Shown here: piece by piece, positions 17,841-27,171 of the stretch
How positions within the stretch are numbered: the first letter of the stretch is position 1
How the letters are laid out: each line of letters opens with the position of its first letter
NCBI RefSeq assembly: GCF_000375405.1
Contig: NZ_AQWS01000007.1
Location: 22,779-86,778, forward strand
DNA: 64,000 nucleotides
Direction: 5' to 3'
DNA from: Bacteroides propionicifaciens DSM 19291 = JCM 14649
GTDB lineage: Bacteria; Bacteroidota; Bacteroidia; Bacteroidales; Bacteroidaceae
The notes under the pieces: generated by a model
What the model was told of the DNA's origin: nothing
The model's database searches: none
Seen by the model: only the letters and a program-made list of their open reading frames with translations
Program-made: the position numbers and the translations under genes

Positions 17841-19654
17841 TTTCTGAATAGATGCTTAAATTGGTGAGCATAAAGTTTTGATAGTCCTTTGCGGTTATCA
17901 ATGGCTTCACCCACAACAATCATTGTGGTTAATGTCAAATTATTCTCGTTAATAATCTTTGCTAAGTCTTTTAACTCCCCTCTAAAAATGCGTTGATCTT
18001 TCCATGTTAGCTTATAACATGCTGCTACAGGTGTGTTTTCAGGATAATGCTCTAGCAATTCATCTTGCACTTTTTGAGCAATAGTAGCACTCAAGAAGAT
18101 ACACATCGTACTCTGTGACTTGGCTAGCATATGAAGTTGCTCCTTTTCGGGCATTGGAGTTCTACCTTCACCACGAGTTAAGATGATTGTCTGAACTTTT
18201 TCGGGAATAGTAAACTGAGAGCGAAGCTCAGCAGCAGCAGCCTGAAAAGACGAAATGCCAGGAGTGATATGATATGACATATTATATTCATCGAAGAAAG
18301 CCATTTGCTCTTGGATAGCGCCATAGATACAAGGGTCACCCGTATGAAGTCTTACAACTAGTAGGTTGCGGTCATAGAATTCTTTCATGAGGTTGAACTG
18401 TTCTTCTAGGTTCATACTCGCCGAACTGCGTACTACAGCACTTGCTTTGGCATAGTGTGTGAGTTCTACTGGAACCAAGCTGCCAGCATAAAGAATTAAG
18501 TCAGCCTCTTCAAGAAAACGTTTTCCTTTTACCGATACGAGTTCCGGGTCACCAGGGCCTGCACCTACAATCTCAATATGTCCTTGTCGGATGGCTTTTC
18601 TGTCAATGGCTAGAGCAAATGTAAAATCGTTACCTTCCGAAAGCTTTCCTTTCTGTTTTCCTATTACAAGCAATCCGTCTTGAGCACTATTAATTGCTGA
18701 GGCTTCCGATACGCTAGGGGAGCTGGTTACCTCCTCCACTTTTTGAGAAGGGTTTGGTGTCTTAATATCCTTAAGTTCGTCAGCCGTATAGATATAAATA
18801 GGAAGATTGCCCAACTGTTGCGCTAAGTCTTTGAGTAGTACTTCGTCTCGCTTCAAGTCGATGGTTGATAGACTAGCAATTGATTCAATCGCAATATTAT
18901 TGCTTGTAATGTAGTGCTTGATATAATCTGAAACTCCTGCTGGATTACACTCTTTGCGACAACCCATACCCAAATGGAATACTTTAGGATGATAATATAT
19001 TGTTGGAACATCTGAGCTTTCGTACTTGAATGGTGATACAATGATAAGCAGTTCATAATGGCTCAAATCAATCTTATCCCATTGATAATAGATGTCAACG
19101 TGTTCTGGCTTGGTTCTTTCTAGGTGAACAGTTCCAGCATCTTTTGAGTCGATAAATAGGGCTGTTTTCTTCTTGTTTACAAATAGTGTTATTGGATGGT
19201 TGAGATGTTTGGCATTAGTCTTTAGAGTCCAGTTATACTTAGTACCGATGGTGTCTAAGGCCCAAACGTTTGTATTGTCGCTTTGGGTAGTTATGACAGG
19301 GTTAGCTCCTAGGATATGGGCTATTTGCTTAGTAAGGCCGTTAGCACCTCCTACATGTCCTGAAAGAAGCGAAACTATGTTTTTGCCCGTACTGTCCATG
19401 CAAAGAACTGCAGGGTCTGTATATTTATCTTGAATATGTGGTGCAATCAGGCGTACACAGATTCCTATCGCTCCGATAAAGATTAGTGAATCTGCTTCTT
19501 TAAAGCCAAACTCCACGATATCTTCGAGTGAATTCATAGAAGTGACACCCGTAAGTTTGTGTTTTGAATAGATGGCTGAACCTATTAAGCTCTGTTCTAT
19601 AGTTTGTGCTAATGTTAGAGCTGATTCTGAGGTGAGAATAATAATGTGTTTCAT
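17837..19654 (-). CDS. cbiG-cbiF: Fused cobalt-precorrin-5A hydrolase (CbiG) and cobalt-precorrin-4 C11-methyltransferase (CbiF)
   Basis: A 605-aa two-domain protein. The first ~330 residues are CbiG: GAIGICVRLIAPHIQDKYTD and VVSLLSGHVGGANGLT from the N-terminal part, and HLGMGCRKECNPAGV starting the C-terminal CbiG domain. From ~355 it is the SAM-dependent CbiF/CobM methylase, with VGAGPGDPELVSVKGKRFL, LILYAGSLVP, RLHTGDPCIYGA and FLSATIAQ. CbiF makes cobalt-precorrin-5A and CbiG then opens its lactone ring, releasing acetaldehyde, so the fusion joins two consecutive steps. CbiG is diagnostic of the anaerobic route. The two domains are joined by a variable ~25-residue Ser/Pro-rich linker. 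Confidence 0.93.
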   Translation of the reverse strand: MKHIIILTSESALTLAQTIEQSLIGSAIYSKHKLTGVTSMNSLEDIVEFGFKEADSLIFIGAIGICVRLIAPHIQDKYTDPAVLCMDSTGKNIVSLLSGHVGGANGLTKQIAHILGANPVITTQSDNTNVWALDTIGTKYNWTLKTNAKHLNHPITLFVNKKKTALFIDSKDAGTVHLERTKPEHVDIYYQWDKIDLSHYELLIIVSPFKYESSDVPTIYYHPKVFHLGMGCRKECNPAGVSDYIKHYITSNNIAIESIASLSTIDLKRDEVLLKDLAQQLGNLPIYIYTADELKDIKTPNPSQKVEEVTSSPSVSEASAINSAQDGLLVIGKQKGKLSEGNDFTFALAIDRKAIRQGHIEIVGAGPGDPELVSVKGKRFLEEADLILYAGSLVPVELTHYAKASAVVRSSASMNLEEQFNLMKEFYDRNLLVVRLHTGDPCIYGAIQEQMAFFDEYNMSYHITPGISSFQAAAAELRSQFTIPEKVQTIILTRGEGRTPMPEKEQLHMLAKSQSTMCIFLSATIAQKVQDELLEHYPENTPVAACYKLTWKDQRIFRGELKDLAKIINENNLTLTTMIVVGEAIDNRKGLSKLYAHQFKHLFRK

Positions 19655-19659
19655 TAATT

Positions 19660-20847
19660 CTATTTATTTGTGGCTTTCATCACGAGAATTGGATTGTATT
19701 CGTCTACTTGAATACTAACTTCTTCTGTAATCTGTAACCCTATATTTTTAATTGCTTGTTTAAATAAGTTTTGACTATCCAATGACACGGAGTTAAAAAC
19801 AATGCAGGCGTTAGGTGCCATACGTTGTTTAACTAGCTCAAGAATTTCTATGAGTTTTCCTCCATGTCCACCAATAAATATGGCTTCGGGTGCAGGGATA
19901 TCCGTTAAATCTTGTTGAGTGAAATCACCAATATAATAGTCGATGCCTGGTGTTCCCCATTTCTGACTATTCTTCTCAATAAGCTCTTCACCCTCTAGTC
20001 GTTGCTCAAAGGCGATGACTTTGAGGTGAGGAAACTGTAGTTTGGCTTCAATTGATACTGACCCAGTACAAAATCCAACATCCCAAAATACTGCTTTAGA
20101 TCTTAGATCAAGCAGACTGAGCGAGAGCAATCGAATCGGCATCTTGGTAATCATATTTGCCCTATTATTGAGTAGATGGAACTCACTATTTGGTAGTCCA
20201 AAAGGTCGAGGACGAGTTTGCTTCTGTTGAAGTATTATATTGTTTGGGTAGCTAAACTCTTTGCCGACAACTTCTGCTATTGGCCATGTGCTAACCTTTT
20301 CACGCTCTTCATTGCCCAACAGTTCACCAACGACCATTTCATAGTTGTCGTACCCATAATCTAGCATTCGCTTTGCAATGGTCGAGGGTGTATGCGTTTT
20401 TCTATCGGTAAGTACACCCAAAAGAGGATACCCCGTAATGAGTGCTTCATCAAACTTATCCCAAGGACGACCTGTAAGCGAAACAATATGCATATCCTGA
20501 TAGGGGAGCTTAAGTCGATGAGCCAAGAGTTGTAATGAATTAAAGCTTGGGTATACTTCGACTTCTGCCTCTGGAAACTCGCGGATAATTGTATTGGCTA
20601 GTCCGAAAAATAGTGGGTCACCAGAAGCAAAAACCACAAGTGTCTCATGGAGCTTATACTGTTCGAATACCTTAGCAAGAGGAACGGTAACCTCGATCCA
20701 TTGGCCTGCTTCCGGAAGTAAATCGGTCATGATTTCTCTATGTCTTTTGCCTCCAGAGAAGATTATATTTTGACTAATGATGGACTTAACCTTACTTGTT
20801 AGTTCTTGCCTTTGGTTATCGTCGATGCCGATGATGTAAAACTTCAT
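19660..20847 (-). CDS. cobL: Precorrin-6Y/cobalt-precorrin-7 C5,C15-methyltransferase and decarboxylase (CbiE-CbiT fusion, CobL type)
   Basis: A 395-aa fusion. Residues 1 to ~200 are CbiE: IIGIDDNQRQ, FSGGKRHRE, VVFASGDPLFFGLA and VSLTGRPWDKFDEAL, a methylase-fold domain that methylates C-5. Residues ~215 to 395 are CbiT, a Rossmann-type methyltransferase with VFWDVGFCTGSVSIEA as SAM motif I and AIFIGGHGGKLIEIL; it methylates C-15 and decarboxylates the C-12 side chain. It overlaps the cbiB gene by 4 bases and is 5 bases from cbiG-cbiF. Confidence 0.93.
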   Translation of the reverse strand: MKFYIIGIDDNQRQELTSKVKSIISQNIIFSGGKRHREIMTDLLPEAGQWIEVTVPLAKVFEQYKLHETLVVFASGDPLFFGLANTIIREFPEAEVEVYPSFNSLQLLAHRLKLPYQDMHIVSLTGRPWDKFDEALITGYPLLGVLTDRKTHTPSTIAKRMLDYGYDNYEMVVGELLGNEEREKVSTWPIAEVVGKEFSYPNNIILQQKQTRPRPFGLPNSEFHLLNNRANMITKMPIRLLSLSLLDLRSKAVFWDVGFCTGSVSIEAKLQFPHLKVIAFEQRLEGEELIEKNSQKWGTPGIDYYIGDFTQQDLTDIPAPEAIFIGGHGGKLIEILELVKQRMAPNACIVFNSVSLDSQNLFKQAIKNIGLQITEEVSIQVDEYNPILVMKATNK

Positions 20848-21791
20848 AATATACTGATATAAATTGCCAAAATTATAATTACTGATAAAGCCTCAACCCC
20901 TCGGTTGATTTTTAGTGCCTTTTGCATATCTAATGTTGTCAAACTTCGCGGGTTCTCTCCGATAAAGGGTTTCTCTACTAGTTTGCCATGATAGACATTT
21001 GGACCTCCAAATTGTGTGTCTAAGATTCCTGCTAATGCCGACTCGGGATAGCCCGAGTTAGGGCTTAAGTGATTTTTGCGATATTTCCTTACAAAGCCAA
21101 TTAGGCTTAGCTTATTACTTACTAAAAGCATAAGTAGAGCAGTAATCCGAGCTGGAATATAGTTGACTATATCGTCGATATGAGCAGCCCAACAACCGAA
21201 GTCTTTATACTTTTCATTTTTATAGGCTATCATAGAGTCTTGCGTATTGATTATTTTGTAGGTTAGCATGCCTGGCAGACCTAGAAGGGCAAACCAAAAG
21301 AGTGGAGCAACAACTCCGTCGCTTAGATTCTCAGCAAGTGTTTCGAGTGCTCCTGTGCGGATTGCTTGAGGGGAGAGCTGTGAGGTGTCTCTACCAACGA
21401 TTCTTGAGAGTTGCTTTCTGCCTTTATCAACCGATTCATCAGTTGCTTGGAAAACCATGCTAACCTCTTGGCAGAGTGTTTTACCTGCCAAACAATAAAA
21501 GACTCCAATTGCTGTTATAGCAAAAGTAAGGTAAGGACTGATTTTGGTCAGAAACTCCAAGGTAAAATAAGAAATTATAAAGCAACCAATACAAAGGCTA
21601 AGTGTAAGTATAGCACCTTTGAGTTTGCGACGATTTCCTTTATTGAGTTTTTTGTCTCCCCAAGCAATAAGCTTTCCAAAGCCTACTACGGGATGCGGTA
21701 GGTAAGCTGGATCACCAAGAATAAGGTCGAGTAACCAACCTAAAGCCAGTGGTAAAATCGTGAGTAAAAGTAGCGAGTTGGTTAAATCCAT
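20844..21791 (-). CDS. cbiB: Adenosylcobinamide-phosphate synthase
   Basis: A 315-aa integral membrane protein with about five helices. Motifs: LGWLLDLILGDPAYLPHPVVGFGKLI near the N-terminus, RDTSQLSPQAIRTGALETLAENLSDGVVAPLFWF in the middle and SPNSGYPESALAGILDTQFGGPNVYHG near the C-terminus, all hallmarks of CbiB/CobD. It attaches the aminopropanol (or ethanolamine) phosphate arm to adenosylcobyric acid, matching the decarboxylase encoded immediately upstream, with which it overlaps by 10 bases. Confidence 0.95.
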   Translation of the reverse strand: MDLTNSLLLLTILPLALGWLLDLILGDPAYLPHPVVGFGKLIAWGDKKLNKGNRRKLKGAILTLSLCIGCFIISYFTLEFLTKISPYLTFAITAIGVFYCLAGKTLCQEVSMVFQATDESVDKGRKQLSRIVGRDTSQLSPQAIRTGALETLAENLSDGVVAPLFWFALLGLPGMLTYKIINTQDSMIAYKNEKYKDFGCWAAHIDDIVNYIPARITALLMLLVSNKLSLIGFVRKYRKNHLSPNSGYPESALAGILDTQFGGPNVYHGKLVEKPFIGENPRSLTTLDMQKALKINRGVEALSVIIILAIYISIL

Positions 21792-22792
21792 TTTTGAATC
21801 GCTTGAATTAGTTCTGTATTTGCCTCTTCTGTTTGTGAGGCTATTCTAAAGTGTTGAGGGGATAGCCCTCTGAAATTACTAGCATCTCGAATAAGGAATC
21901 CCTTCGAATCCAATAAATAAGTTTTTAGTTCAGATGCAGTTCTTGTTTCGTCTTTAATTCGGCAGAGAAAAAAATGCGTCTGAGAGCCTTGTACCTCTAA
22001 CCCTTCTGTTTGTGATAGTTGTTCGTAAAGTCTTTTGGCTCGACTCATGTGGGTCGAAATATCCACTAAGTTGGTGTAGTGAGTTTCAAGAAACTTCCCA
22101 GCTTCTATAGCGAGCTGATTGACCGACCAAGGCATTTTATAGCTTTTAATCTTTTCAACTAGTCGAGCTGTAGCGCTAAAATAGCCTAACCTAAGTCCTG
22201 GAATAGCAAAGTGCTTTGTTAGAGAGTGTAGTAGGATTAAGTTATCATACTCAATAGCTTCAGATAAGCTAAAAAGCTCTTCACGACTAAATTGTTCGTA
22301 GGACTGGTCAATTATCAAAACTGTATTTTGATGAGCACTCAAGAAGCTACGGATTTCAGCCTTTTTATAAACCTTTCCTGTTGGGTTATTGGGGTTACAT
22401 AGCCAAACCAATTCAGTATCGTAAGGTATATCAGTTAAATTGGTGTAGAAGCTAAGCGCATGACTATTAAGTCGGCAAGCATCTTCGTATTCGCTAAATG
22501 TTGGAATTACCACCGCAGTTCTAGATTCTCTAAAGCTTTGAGCAATCAGATAAATGGCTTCTGTCGCTCCATTGGTGACGCAAATATTCTGGGGTAGAAC
22601 AGAGTTCTTTTGGGCAATCAAGTCTGCAAACGATGTCGCATCAGGCTCAGGATAGGAGTGTATCTGATTGATTTTTTCAATCAGATGCGCTCTCAGCTCA
22701 GAGAGATCTTGCAAAGTGTCTACATTCGAACTGAAATTACATTTTATTTCAGCCGATTGGTTGTATATATCATCACCGTGTCCTTGAATCAT
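21782..22792 (-). CDS. cobD: L-threonine-O-3-phosphate decarboxylase (PLP aminotransferase fold I)
   Basis: A 336-aa class I/II aminotransferase-like enzyme. The start QGHGDDIYNQSAEIKCNFSS is typical of CobD threonine-phosphate decarboxylases. VTNGATEAIYLIAQ, VWLCNPNNPTGKVY, LIIDQSYEQF and LLHSLTKHFAIPGLRLGYF (PLP-binding Lys within SLTK) are the fold-I motifs, and FRIASQTEE-type residues close the active site. Decarboxylation of threonine phosphate yields aminopropanol phosphate for CbiB. It could be confused with histidinol-phosphate aminotransferase (HisC), but its operon position between cbiP and cbiB supports CobD. It directly abuts cbiP. Confidence 0.88.
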   Translation of the reverse strand: MIQGHGDDIYNQSAEIKCNFSSNVDTLQDLSELRAHLIEKINQIHSYPEPDATSFADLIAQKNSVLPQNICVTNGATEAIYLIAQSFRESRTAVVIPTFSEYEDACRLNSHALSFYTNLTDIPYDTELVWLCNPNNPTGKVYKKAEIRSFLSAHQNTVLIIDQSYEQFSREELFSLSEAIEYDNLILLHSLTKHFAIPGLRLGYFSATARLVEKIKSYKMPWSVNQLAIEAGKFLETHYTNLVDISTHMSRAKRLYEQLSQTEGLEVQGSQTHFFLCRIKDETRTASELKTYLLDSKGFLIRDASNFRGLSPQHFRIASQTEEANTELIQAIQKWI

Positions 22793-24295
22793 TTACTCAG
22801 TCTCCTTTAAAATTTTATACACTAGCTCCATATCGACATGTTTGCGTACATGAGCTGCCAATTTATCGTATTGTTGATTCTTGAAAGCTTCAATATCTAG
22901 GGGTTCAGCATTAAGCTTTTCGCTATAAGGAGCGAGTAGGTATTCGATTACAGATGAGTTGTCGAGAATCCCGTGAATATAGGTTCCAAAGCACTTCTCA
23001 TTTAGAAAGTAGCCGTCAGTTGTGCCATCTAATTTGCGATTGACAGGCGAATCATTGGCTTCTTCTGTGGGGGAGGTAGTACCCATATGGATTTCGTACC
23101 CCTTGCAGTGTGCTTGGGTTTGATCTAGAAAATTAAACTCGACTTGTCGGGTAACCTTCTCATCTCCAAGTTCTGTTATAACCGGTAATAAGTTAAGTCC
23201 AGGGAAACGTTTAATCTCGCCTTCGACTTGATTGGTGTCACATACTTCTAAGCCCATCATCTGGTAGCCGCCACAAATTCCCACTACGGTGACTCCATTT
23301 TTATGTGCTTTTATGATACTTTGGGCTACGCCATTCTTTCGGATCTCGTAAAGGTCAGAAATAGTATTTTTAGTACCTGGTATTAAAATAATATCTGCCT
23401 TCTTAATCTCTTCGGTATTATTGGAGTAGAACAGGTGTACACGAGGATCTCTCTCCAAAACATTAAAGTCGGTGTAGTTGGATAGGTGTTTGAGTAAAAC
23501 TACCACTATATTTATTTTTCCCTCAGTAGCCAAACGACTTTTTGTTTCCAACGTAACCGAATCTTCCTCTTCGATATGAATATCGGTATAGTGAGGAATT
23601 ACACCTAGAACAGGAATCTTACATAAGTCTTCTATAATCTTGATTCCCGATTCAAAGAGTTTAATGTCTCCTCTGAACTTGTTAATAATAACACCTTTTA
23701 AATGTTTACGCTCTTGGGGAGTCATGAGCATGACTGTTCCGTAGATAGAAGCAAATACACCACCTCTATCTATATCGGCCACTAAGACAACAGCTGCATT
23801 GGCATGAATAGCCATAGACATATTTACTAAATCGACCTCACGCAGATTAATTTCTGCAATGCTACCAGCACCTTCCATAACGATGGGATTATAGTTTGTA
23901 GCGAGTCTGTCAAAAGCATCGTTTACAGCTTTACGTAGTTCTGATCGACCTTCTTTGCGGAAGTATGATTGGGCAGATTGATTGCCTGCTACTTTGCCAT
24001 TAAGAACGAGTTGCGAACTCTTGTTCCCTGTTGGTTTAAGCAATATAGGGTTCATGTCAGTTTGACAAGGCACCACTGCGGCCTCAGCCTGTACTGCTTG
24101 TGCTCGGCCAATCTCTAATCCATCGGCAGTGATAAAAGAGTTTAAGGCCATGTTTTGTGCCTTAAATGGAGCTGGCCTATAGCCGTCTTGAAGGAATATC
24201 CGACAGAACGCTGTAGCAACAATACTCTTGCCTACATCACTTCCTGTACCTCCAAGCATGAATGGTCTTAGTTTTGAATCTTTTCTATCTGTCAT
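22793..24295 (-). CDS. cbiP: Cobyric acid synthase (glutamine-hydrolysing)
   Basis: About 500 aa from the ATG at 24295. The frame stays open to 24331 but that would overlap the upstream gene by 35 bases, whereas ATG 24295 lies one base after its stop. The N-terminal amidoligase domain begins FMLGGTGSDVGKSIVATAFC (P-loop) and continues PFKAQNMALNS and MEGAGSIAEINL. The C-terminal class I glutamine amidotransferase domain has GICGGYQMMG with the nucleophilic Cys, and YIHGILDN with the catalytic His. It amidates four side chains of adenosylcobyrinic acid a,c-diamide to cobyric acid. Confidence 0.95.
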   Translation of the reverse strand: MTDRKDSKLRPFMLGGTGSDVGKSIVATAFCRIFLQDGYRPAPFKAQNMALNSFITADGLEIGRAQAVQAEAAVVPCQTDMNPILLKPTGNKSSQLVLNGKVAGNQSAQSYFRKEGRSELRKAVNDAFDRLATNYNPIVMEGAGSIAEINLREVDLVNMSMAIHANAAVVLVADIDRGGVFASIYGTVMLMTPQERKHLKGVIINKFRGDIKLFESGIKIIEDLCKIPVLGVIPHYTDIHIEEEDSVTLETKSRLATEGKINIVVVLLKHLSNYTDFNVLERDPRVHLFYSNNTEEIKKADIILIPGTKNTISDLYEIRKNGVAQSIIKAHKNGVTVVGICGGYQMMGLEVCDTNQVEGEIKRFPGLNLLPVITELGDEKVTRQVEFNFLDQTQAHCKGYEIHMGTTSPTEEANDSPVNRKLDGTTDGYFLNEKCFGTYIHGILDNSSVIEYLLAPYSEKLNAEPLDIEAFKNQQYDKLAAHVRKHVDMELVYKILKETE

Positions 24296-24296
24296 T

Positions 24297-25703
24297 TTAT
24301 ACGTCTCTTCCTGGTCTAAGTTGTTCAGCATCGTCGTAAGTTAAAATGGAATTCACTAGCGTAGCGGCAAGATTGCTTCCTCCTTTTCTTCCCTCTACAA
24401 TGAGTTTCGGAATTGAAGTGAAAGGTTTTACCATATGCTTCGACTCTTTTACGTTTACAAAGCCAACTGGAGCAGCGATAATGCCTGCTGGGGTAGCTTT
24501 TTCTAGTCGGATTAATCGACATAGTTCCATTAATGCAGTTGGTGCGTTTCCAAAAGCAAATAACGCGTTGGGATGTTCTTCAACTGCCAAACGGATGCCT
24601 GCCTGTGTTCGCGTAATTCCAAACTTGGTCGCTAGTTCTGCAACTCGTGGGTCATTGAGATAACACTTTACTTCCACACCTAGACGTTCTAAAGCTCCTT
24701 TTCTGACACCAGAGGTAACCATGGTAACATCGGTAATAATCTGTTTTATCTTTCCTGAGGCAAATTCGTGATATAGTTTTTCTACAGCTCCTTTATCTAC
24801 CAATAGGATATTCTCCATATCGAAATCGGCTGTGGTATGAATGGCGTGCAGTAATGCCCATTTCTTATCAAGTGGAATATCTTTGTTTGCCAACTCACTT
24901 TCGATAGTTCTAAAACTCTCCATCATGATGCCTTGTCCAATTCCAACACCTTCAGTGGCTTTTTGATGGTAATATCCACGTGGAGTAATAATGTGGTTCT
25001 CGAAATTATAAGACTGTGAATTGCCAATAATAACGATAGTAAACATATCAATCTCTTCTACACTAAACTCGGCAAGCGTAGTTATTTTAATCTCTTGTTC
25101 TTCACGCCCAGCTTGACGAACATATCCTACAGGGGTATCAGCACTTCTTTCTTCAAGAAATAGCTCGACAAGACGTTGCAGTTGCCAATATCTTCCTTTG
25201 CTTTTAGGATTGTAGATTGCAGTCACAAAGTCCGCACTAGCAGCAGCAATAATTCTCTTTTCAATTGTTGCCCAAGGAGTAAGTAAGTCTGACATAGAGA
25301 GTACACAGAAGTCGTGACCAATAGGAGCACCCAAAAGTGCAGCTGCTTTCTGGAAAGCACTAATCCCTGGGATTGCTTCAATTTCTATATCACTGTTACG
25401 TTCCTTCTTCATTTCGTAGATTAGCGGAGTCATGCCATAAATTCCAGCATCTCCCGAACTAATCACACATACATTCTTGCCCGATTCAGCTTGAATGAAT
25501 GCTTCCTCTGCTCGTTGACGCTCTTTACGCATGCCAGTGTCAATGCACTCGGTGCCTGGTCGAAGGACATGCTCTATAAACTGAAAGTAATATTTGTAGC
25601 CTACTACTACATCGGCAAGCTTTACAGCCTCTAATACAGCTGGAGTAATATCTTCTTTAGAGCCAGGGCCTATGCCGGCTATTATTATTTTTCCTGATGA
25701 CAT
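24297..25703 (-). CDS. cbiH-cbiC: Fused (cobalt-)precorrin-3B C17-methyltransferase (CbiH) and precorrin-8X methylmutase (CbiC)
   Basis: A 468-aa fusion. Residues 1 to ~245 are CbiH/CobJ: IAGIGPGSKEDITPAVLEAV, VVGYKYYFQFIEHV, CVISSGDAGIYGM and PIGHDFCVLSMSDLLTPW; this enzyme methylates C-17 with ring contraction. Residues ~262 to 468 are CbiC/CobH: MMESFRTIESEL, LLHAIHTTADFDM with the catalytic His, ITDVTMVTSGVRK and GIIAAPVGFVNVKESK; it moves the C-11 methyl to C-12 to give cobyrinic acid. The two steps are not adjacent in the pathway, so the fusion is not simple channelling of one intermediate. Confidence 0.94.
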   Translation of the reverse strand: MSSGKIIIAGIGPGSKEDITPAVLEAVKLADVVVGYKYYFQFIEHVLRPGTECIDTGMRKERQRAEEAFIQAESGKNVCVISSGDAGIYGMTPLIYEMKKERNSDIEIEAIPGISAFQKAAALLGAPIGHDFCVLSMSDLLTPWATIEKRIIAAASADFVTAIYNPKSKGRYWQLQRLVELFLEERSADTPVGYVRQAGREEQEIKITTLAEFSVEEIDMFTIVIIGNSQSYNFENHIITPRGYYHQKATEGVGIGQGIMMESFRTIESELANKDIPLDKKWALLHAIHTTADFDMENILLVDKGAVEKLYHEFASGKIKQIITDVTMVTSGVRKGALERLGVEVKCYLNDPRVAELATKFGITRTQAGIRLAVEEHPNALFAFGNAPTALMELCRLIRLEKATPAGIIAAPVGFVNVKESKHMVKPFTSIPKLIVEGRKGGSNLAATLVNSILTYDDAEQLRPGRDV

Positions 25704-25709
25704 TTCTTC

Positions 25710-27167
25710 TTATTTCTTTTTGTTGTTAATTTTTCTTTTTAAGTATCGTACACTGAGCACAACTCCAGTACCACTGACGGCTATACATCCTAAAGATAAT
25801 CCCCATACTACAATTGTCCAAAGAACGGGTCGATCCATAAGCCACTTAATATGTGCATAGTGGAAAGCATTGAATAGCCATTTCCGTACAACACGGTTAT
25901 CATTCATGTGTTTAAAATAGCCTGTTTCGGGGCTAATGTAATATGAATCATTATCGGGACTTTCAACTTTAACCTTATAAACTGGTAGAGGAAGTTCTCT
26001 TTTCCAAGGTAGATAATACTCTTCGTAATTGTTAATTAATTCTATGGAAAATTTAGTCTCTGGCCCATGAATGCTTCTGATAGCTTGTTCAATAGTTGAC
26101 TGCGATAAGTATAGTTTTTCAATTGTTTGGTTTGATGCATCGATATAAAGTTCAATATCGTCTACAACGATTTCGTAGTAGGGAGTGTCTTGGAAATAGT
26201 TCCACTTTAACTGTTTGATATTGGGATAGCTCGATATGATTTCTCTGTAGTCAAGTTTAAAGTCTATTGGGGAGATTGCTGTACCCTTAATCTTCTTGGT
26301 AATGTTTTGTTTGTTATGCGTCTTTACGAGCCATTGAGGGGTCTTTTGGAGTGCCATCATCCCACTAATCGACCAGCTTAGTAAAAATAGGCCAAATGCA
26401 AGCCCCAAAATATGGTGCCATTTGTAATTGAATTTAGCGTAAGGTGATTCTAGTTTCCCTTTGCGTTTATATCGTTTGATTAAAGCTCTTAGCCCTAAAA
26501 TAATCCCTGATAACGTTGCCATAAAACAAAGTGTTGCCAAGATGGTGAGGGTTGAAATCCAAACATTCGTATGCTCACGTAGAGCTGGGATATAAAACTT
26601 GTGAGGTATGGAGCCTAGATAGGCCCAAACTCGCTGTGAGCGAGTTGTGAATTGTTGAACCTCTCCAGTCTTAGAGGAGAGGTAAAGTTGATGATCTTTA
26701 GCATCATCAAAGTGTATCTTGTAGAGCGGAAGCTCTTTAAGGTATTTGGTATACATCACCCAGATATCTCGCTTTTGTAGTGTGTCAATTTTAGCTATAG
26801 ATGCCTTTGACCATTTAGCTGCAATGCGTTGAAGCTTATCGAGTGTTATGGATGCTGAAATAGGTTGCAGTATAGCACTTATATGCTCAACTCCCTTAGA
26901 AGAGGTCAGTGTAAATACGGTTTGATCTTGGTATTGATTGAGCTGCTGAAGTTTAGTTTTGTCGGATTGTGCAGCATTGATAACCTGAGAAATAGGGGGA
27001 TATTTGTCAGCTTTTAAGATCTCTCGATTATGGTTTCTTTTATCCTTGTTTACATCTGGGAAAGAGTGGTAAACCAGTACCAAACCTGTTATAAACCACA
27101 TTAGAAACAGTAGACTAACTACTGTTCCTAATAGGCTATGTGTACTATGTAATATTCTTTTTAGCAT
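25710..27167 (-). CDS. PepSY-associated transmembrane protein in the cobalamin operon
   Basis: A 485-aa inner-membrane protein with about four helices: one at the N-terminus (HSTHSLLGTVVSLLFLMWFITGLVLVYHSF), a pair around 205-270, and one near the C-terminus (WTIVVWGLSLGCIAVSGTGVVLS). Two large extracytoplasmic parts carry PepSY-like segments (for example ESPDNDSYYISPETGYFKHM). The family is often found beside TonB receptors and may act as a ferric- or metal-chelate reductase; histidines within the membrane helices (HSTH, HHILG) could bind haem. Here it lies between cbiK and cbiH-cbiC with gaps of 4 and 6 bases, so a role in cobalt or corrinoid handling is likely but inferred. Confidence 0.8.
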   Translation of the reverse strand: MLKRILHSTHSLLGTVVSLLFLMWFITGLVLVYHSFPDVNKDKRNHNREILKADKYPPISQVINAAQSDKTKLQQLNQYQDQTVFTLTSSKGVEHISAILQPISASITLDKLQRIAAKWSKASIAKIDTLQKRDIWVMYTKYLKELPLYKIHFDDAKDHQLYLSSKTGEVQQFTTRSQRVWAYLGSIPHKFYIPALREHTNVWISTLTILATLCFMATLSGIILGLRALIKRYKRKGKLESPYAKFNYKWHHILGLAFGLFLLSWSISGMMALQKTPQWLVKTHNKQNITKKIKGTAISPIDFKLDYREIISSYPNIKQLKWNYFQDTPYYEIVVDDIELYIDASNQTIEKLYLSQSTIEQAIRSIHGPETKFSIELINNYEEYYLPWKRELPLPVYKVKVESPDNDSYYISPETGYFKHMNDNRVVRKWLFNAFHYAHIKWLMDRPVLWTIVVWGLSLGCIAVSGTGVVLSVRYLKRKINNKKK

Positions 27168-27171
27168 TGAC

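Noticed and set aside
21782..22792. Histidinol-phosphate aminotransferase (hisC)
   Set aside because: The fold is shared, but the HGDDIYN start and the position between cbiP and cbiB fit threonine-phosphate decarboxylase, and no his genes are nearby.
24296..24331. Longer start for cbiP
   Set aside because: It would overlap the cbiH-cbiC coding region by 35 bases, while an ATG one base after that stop gives the normal family N-terminus.
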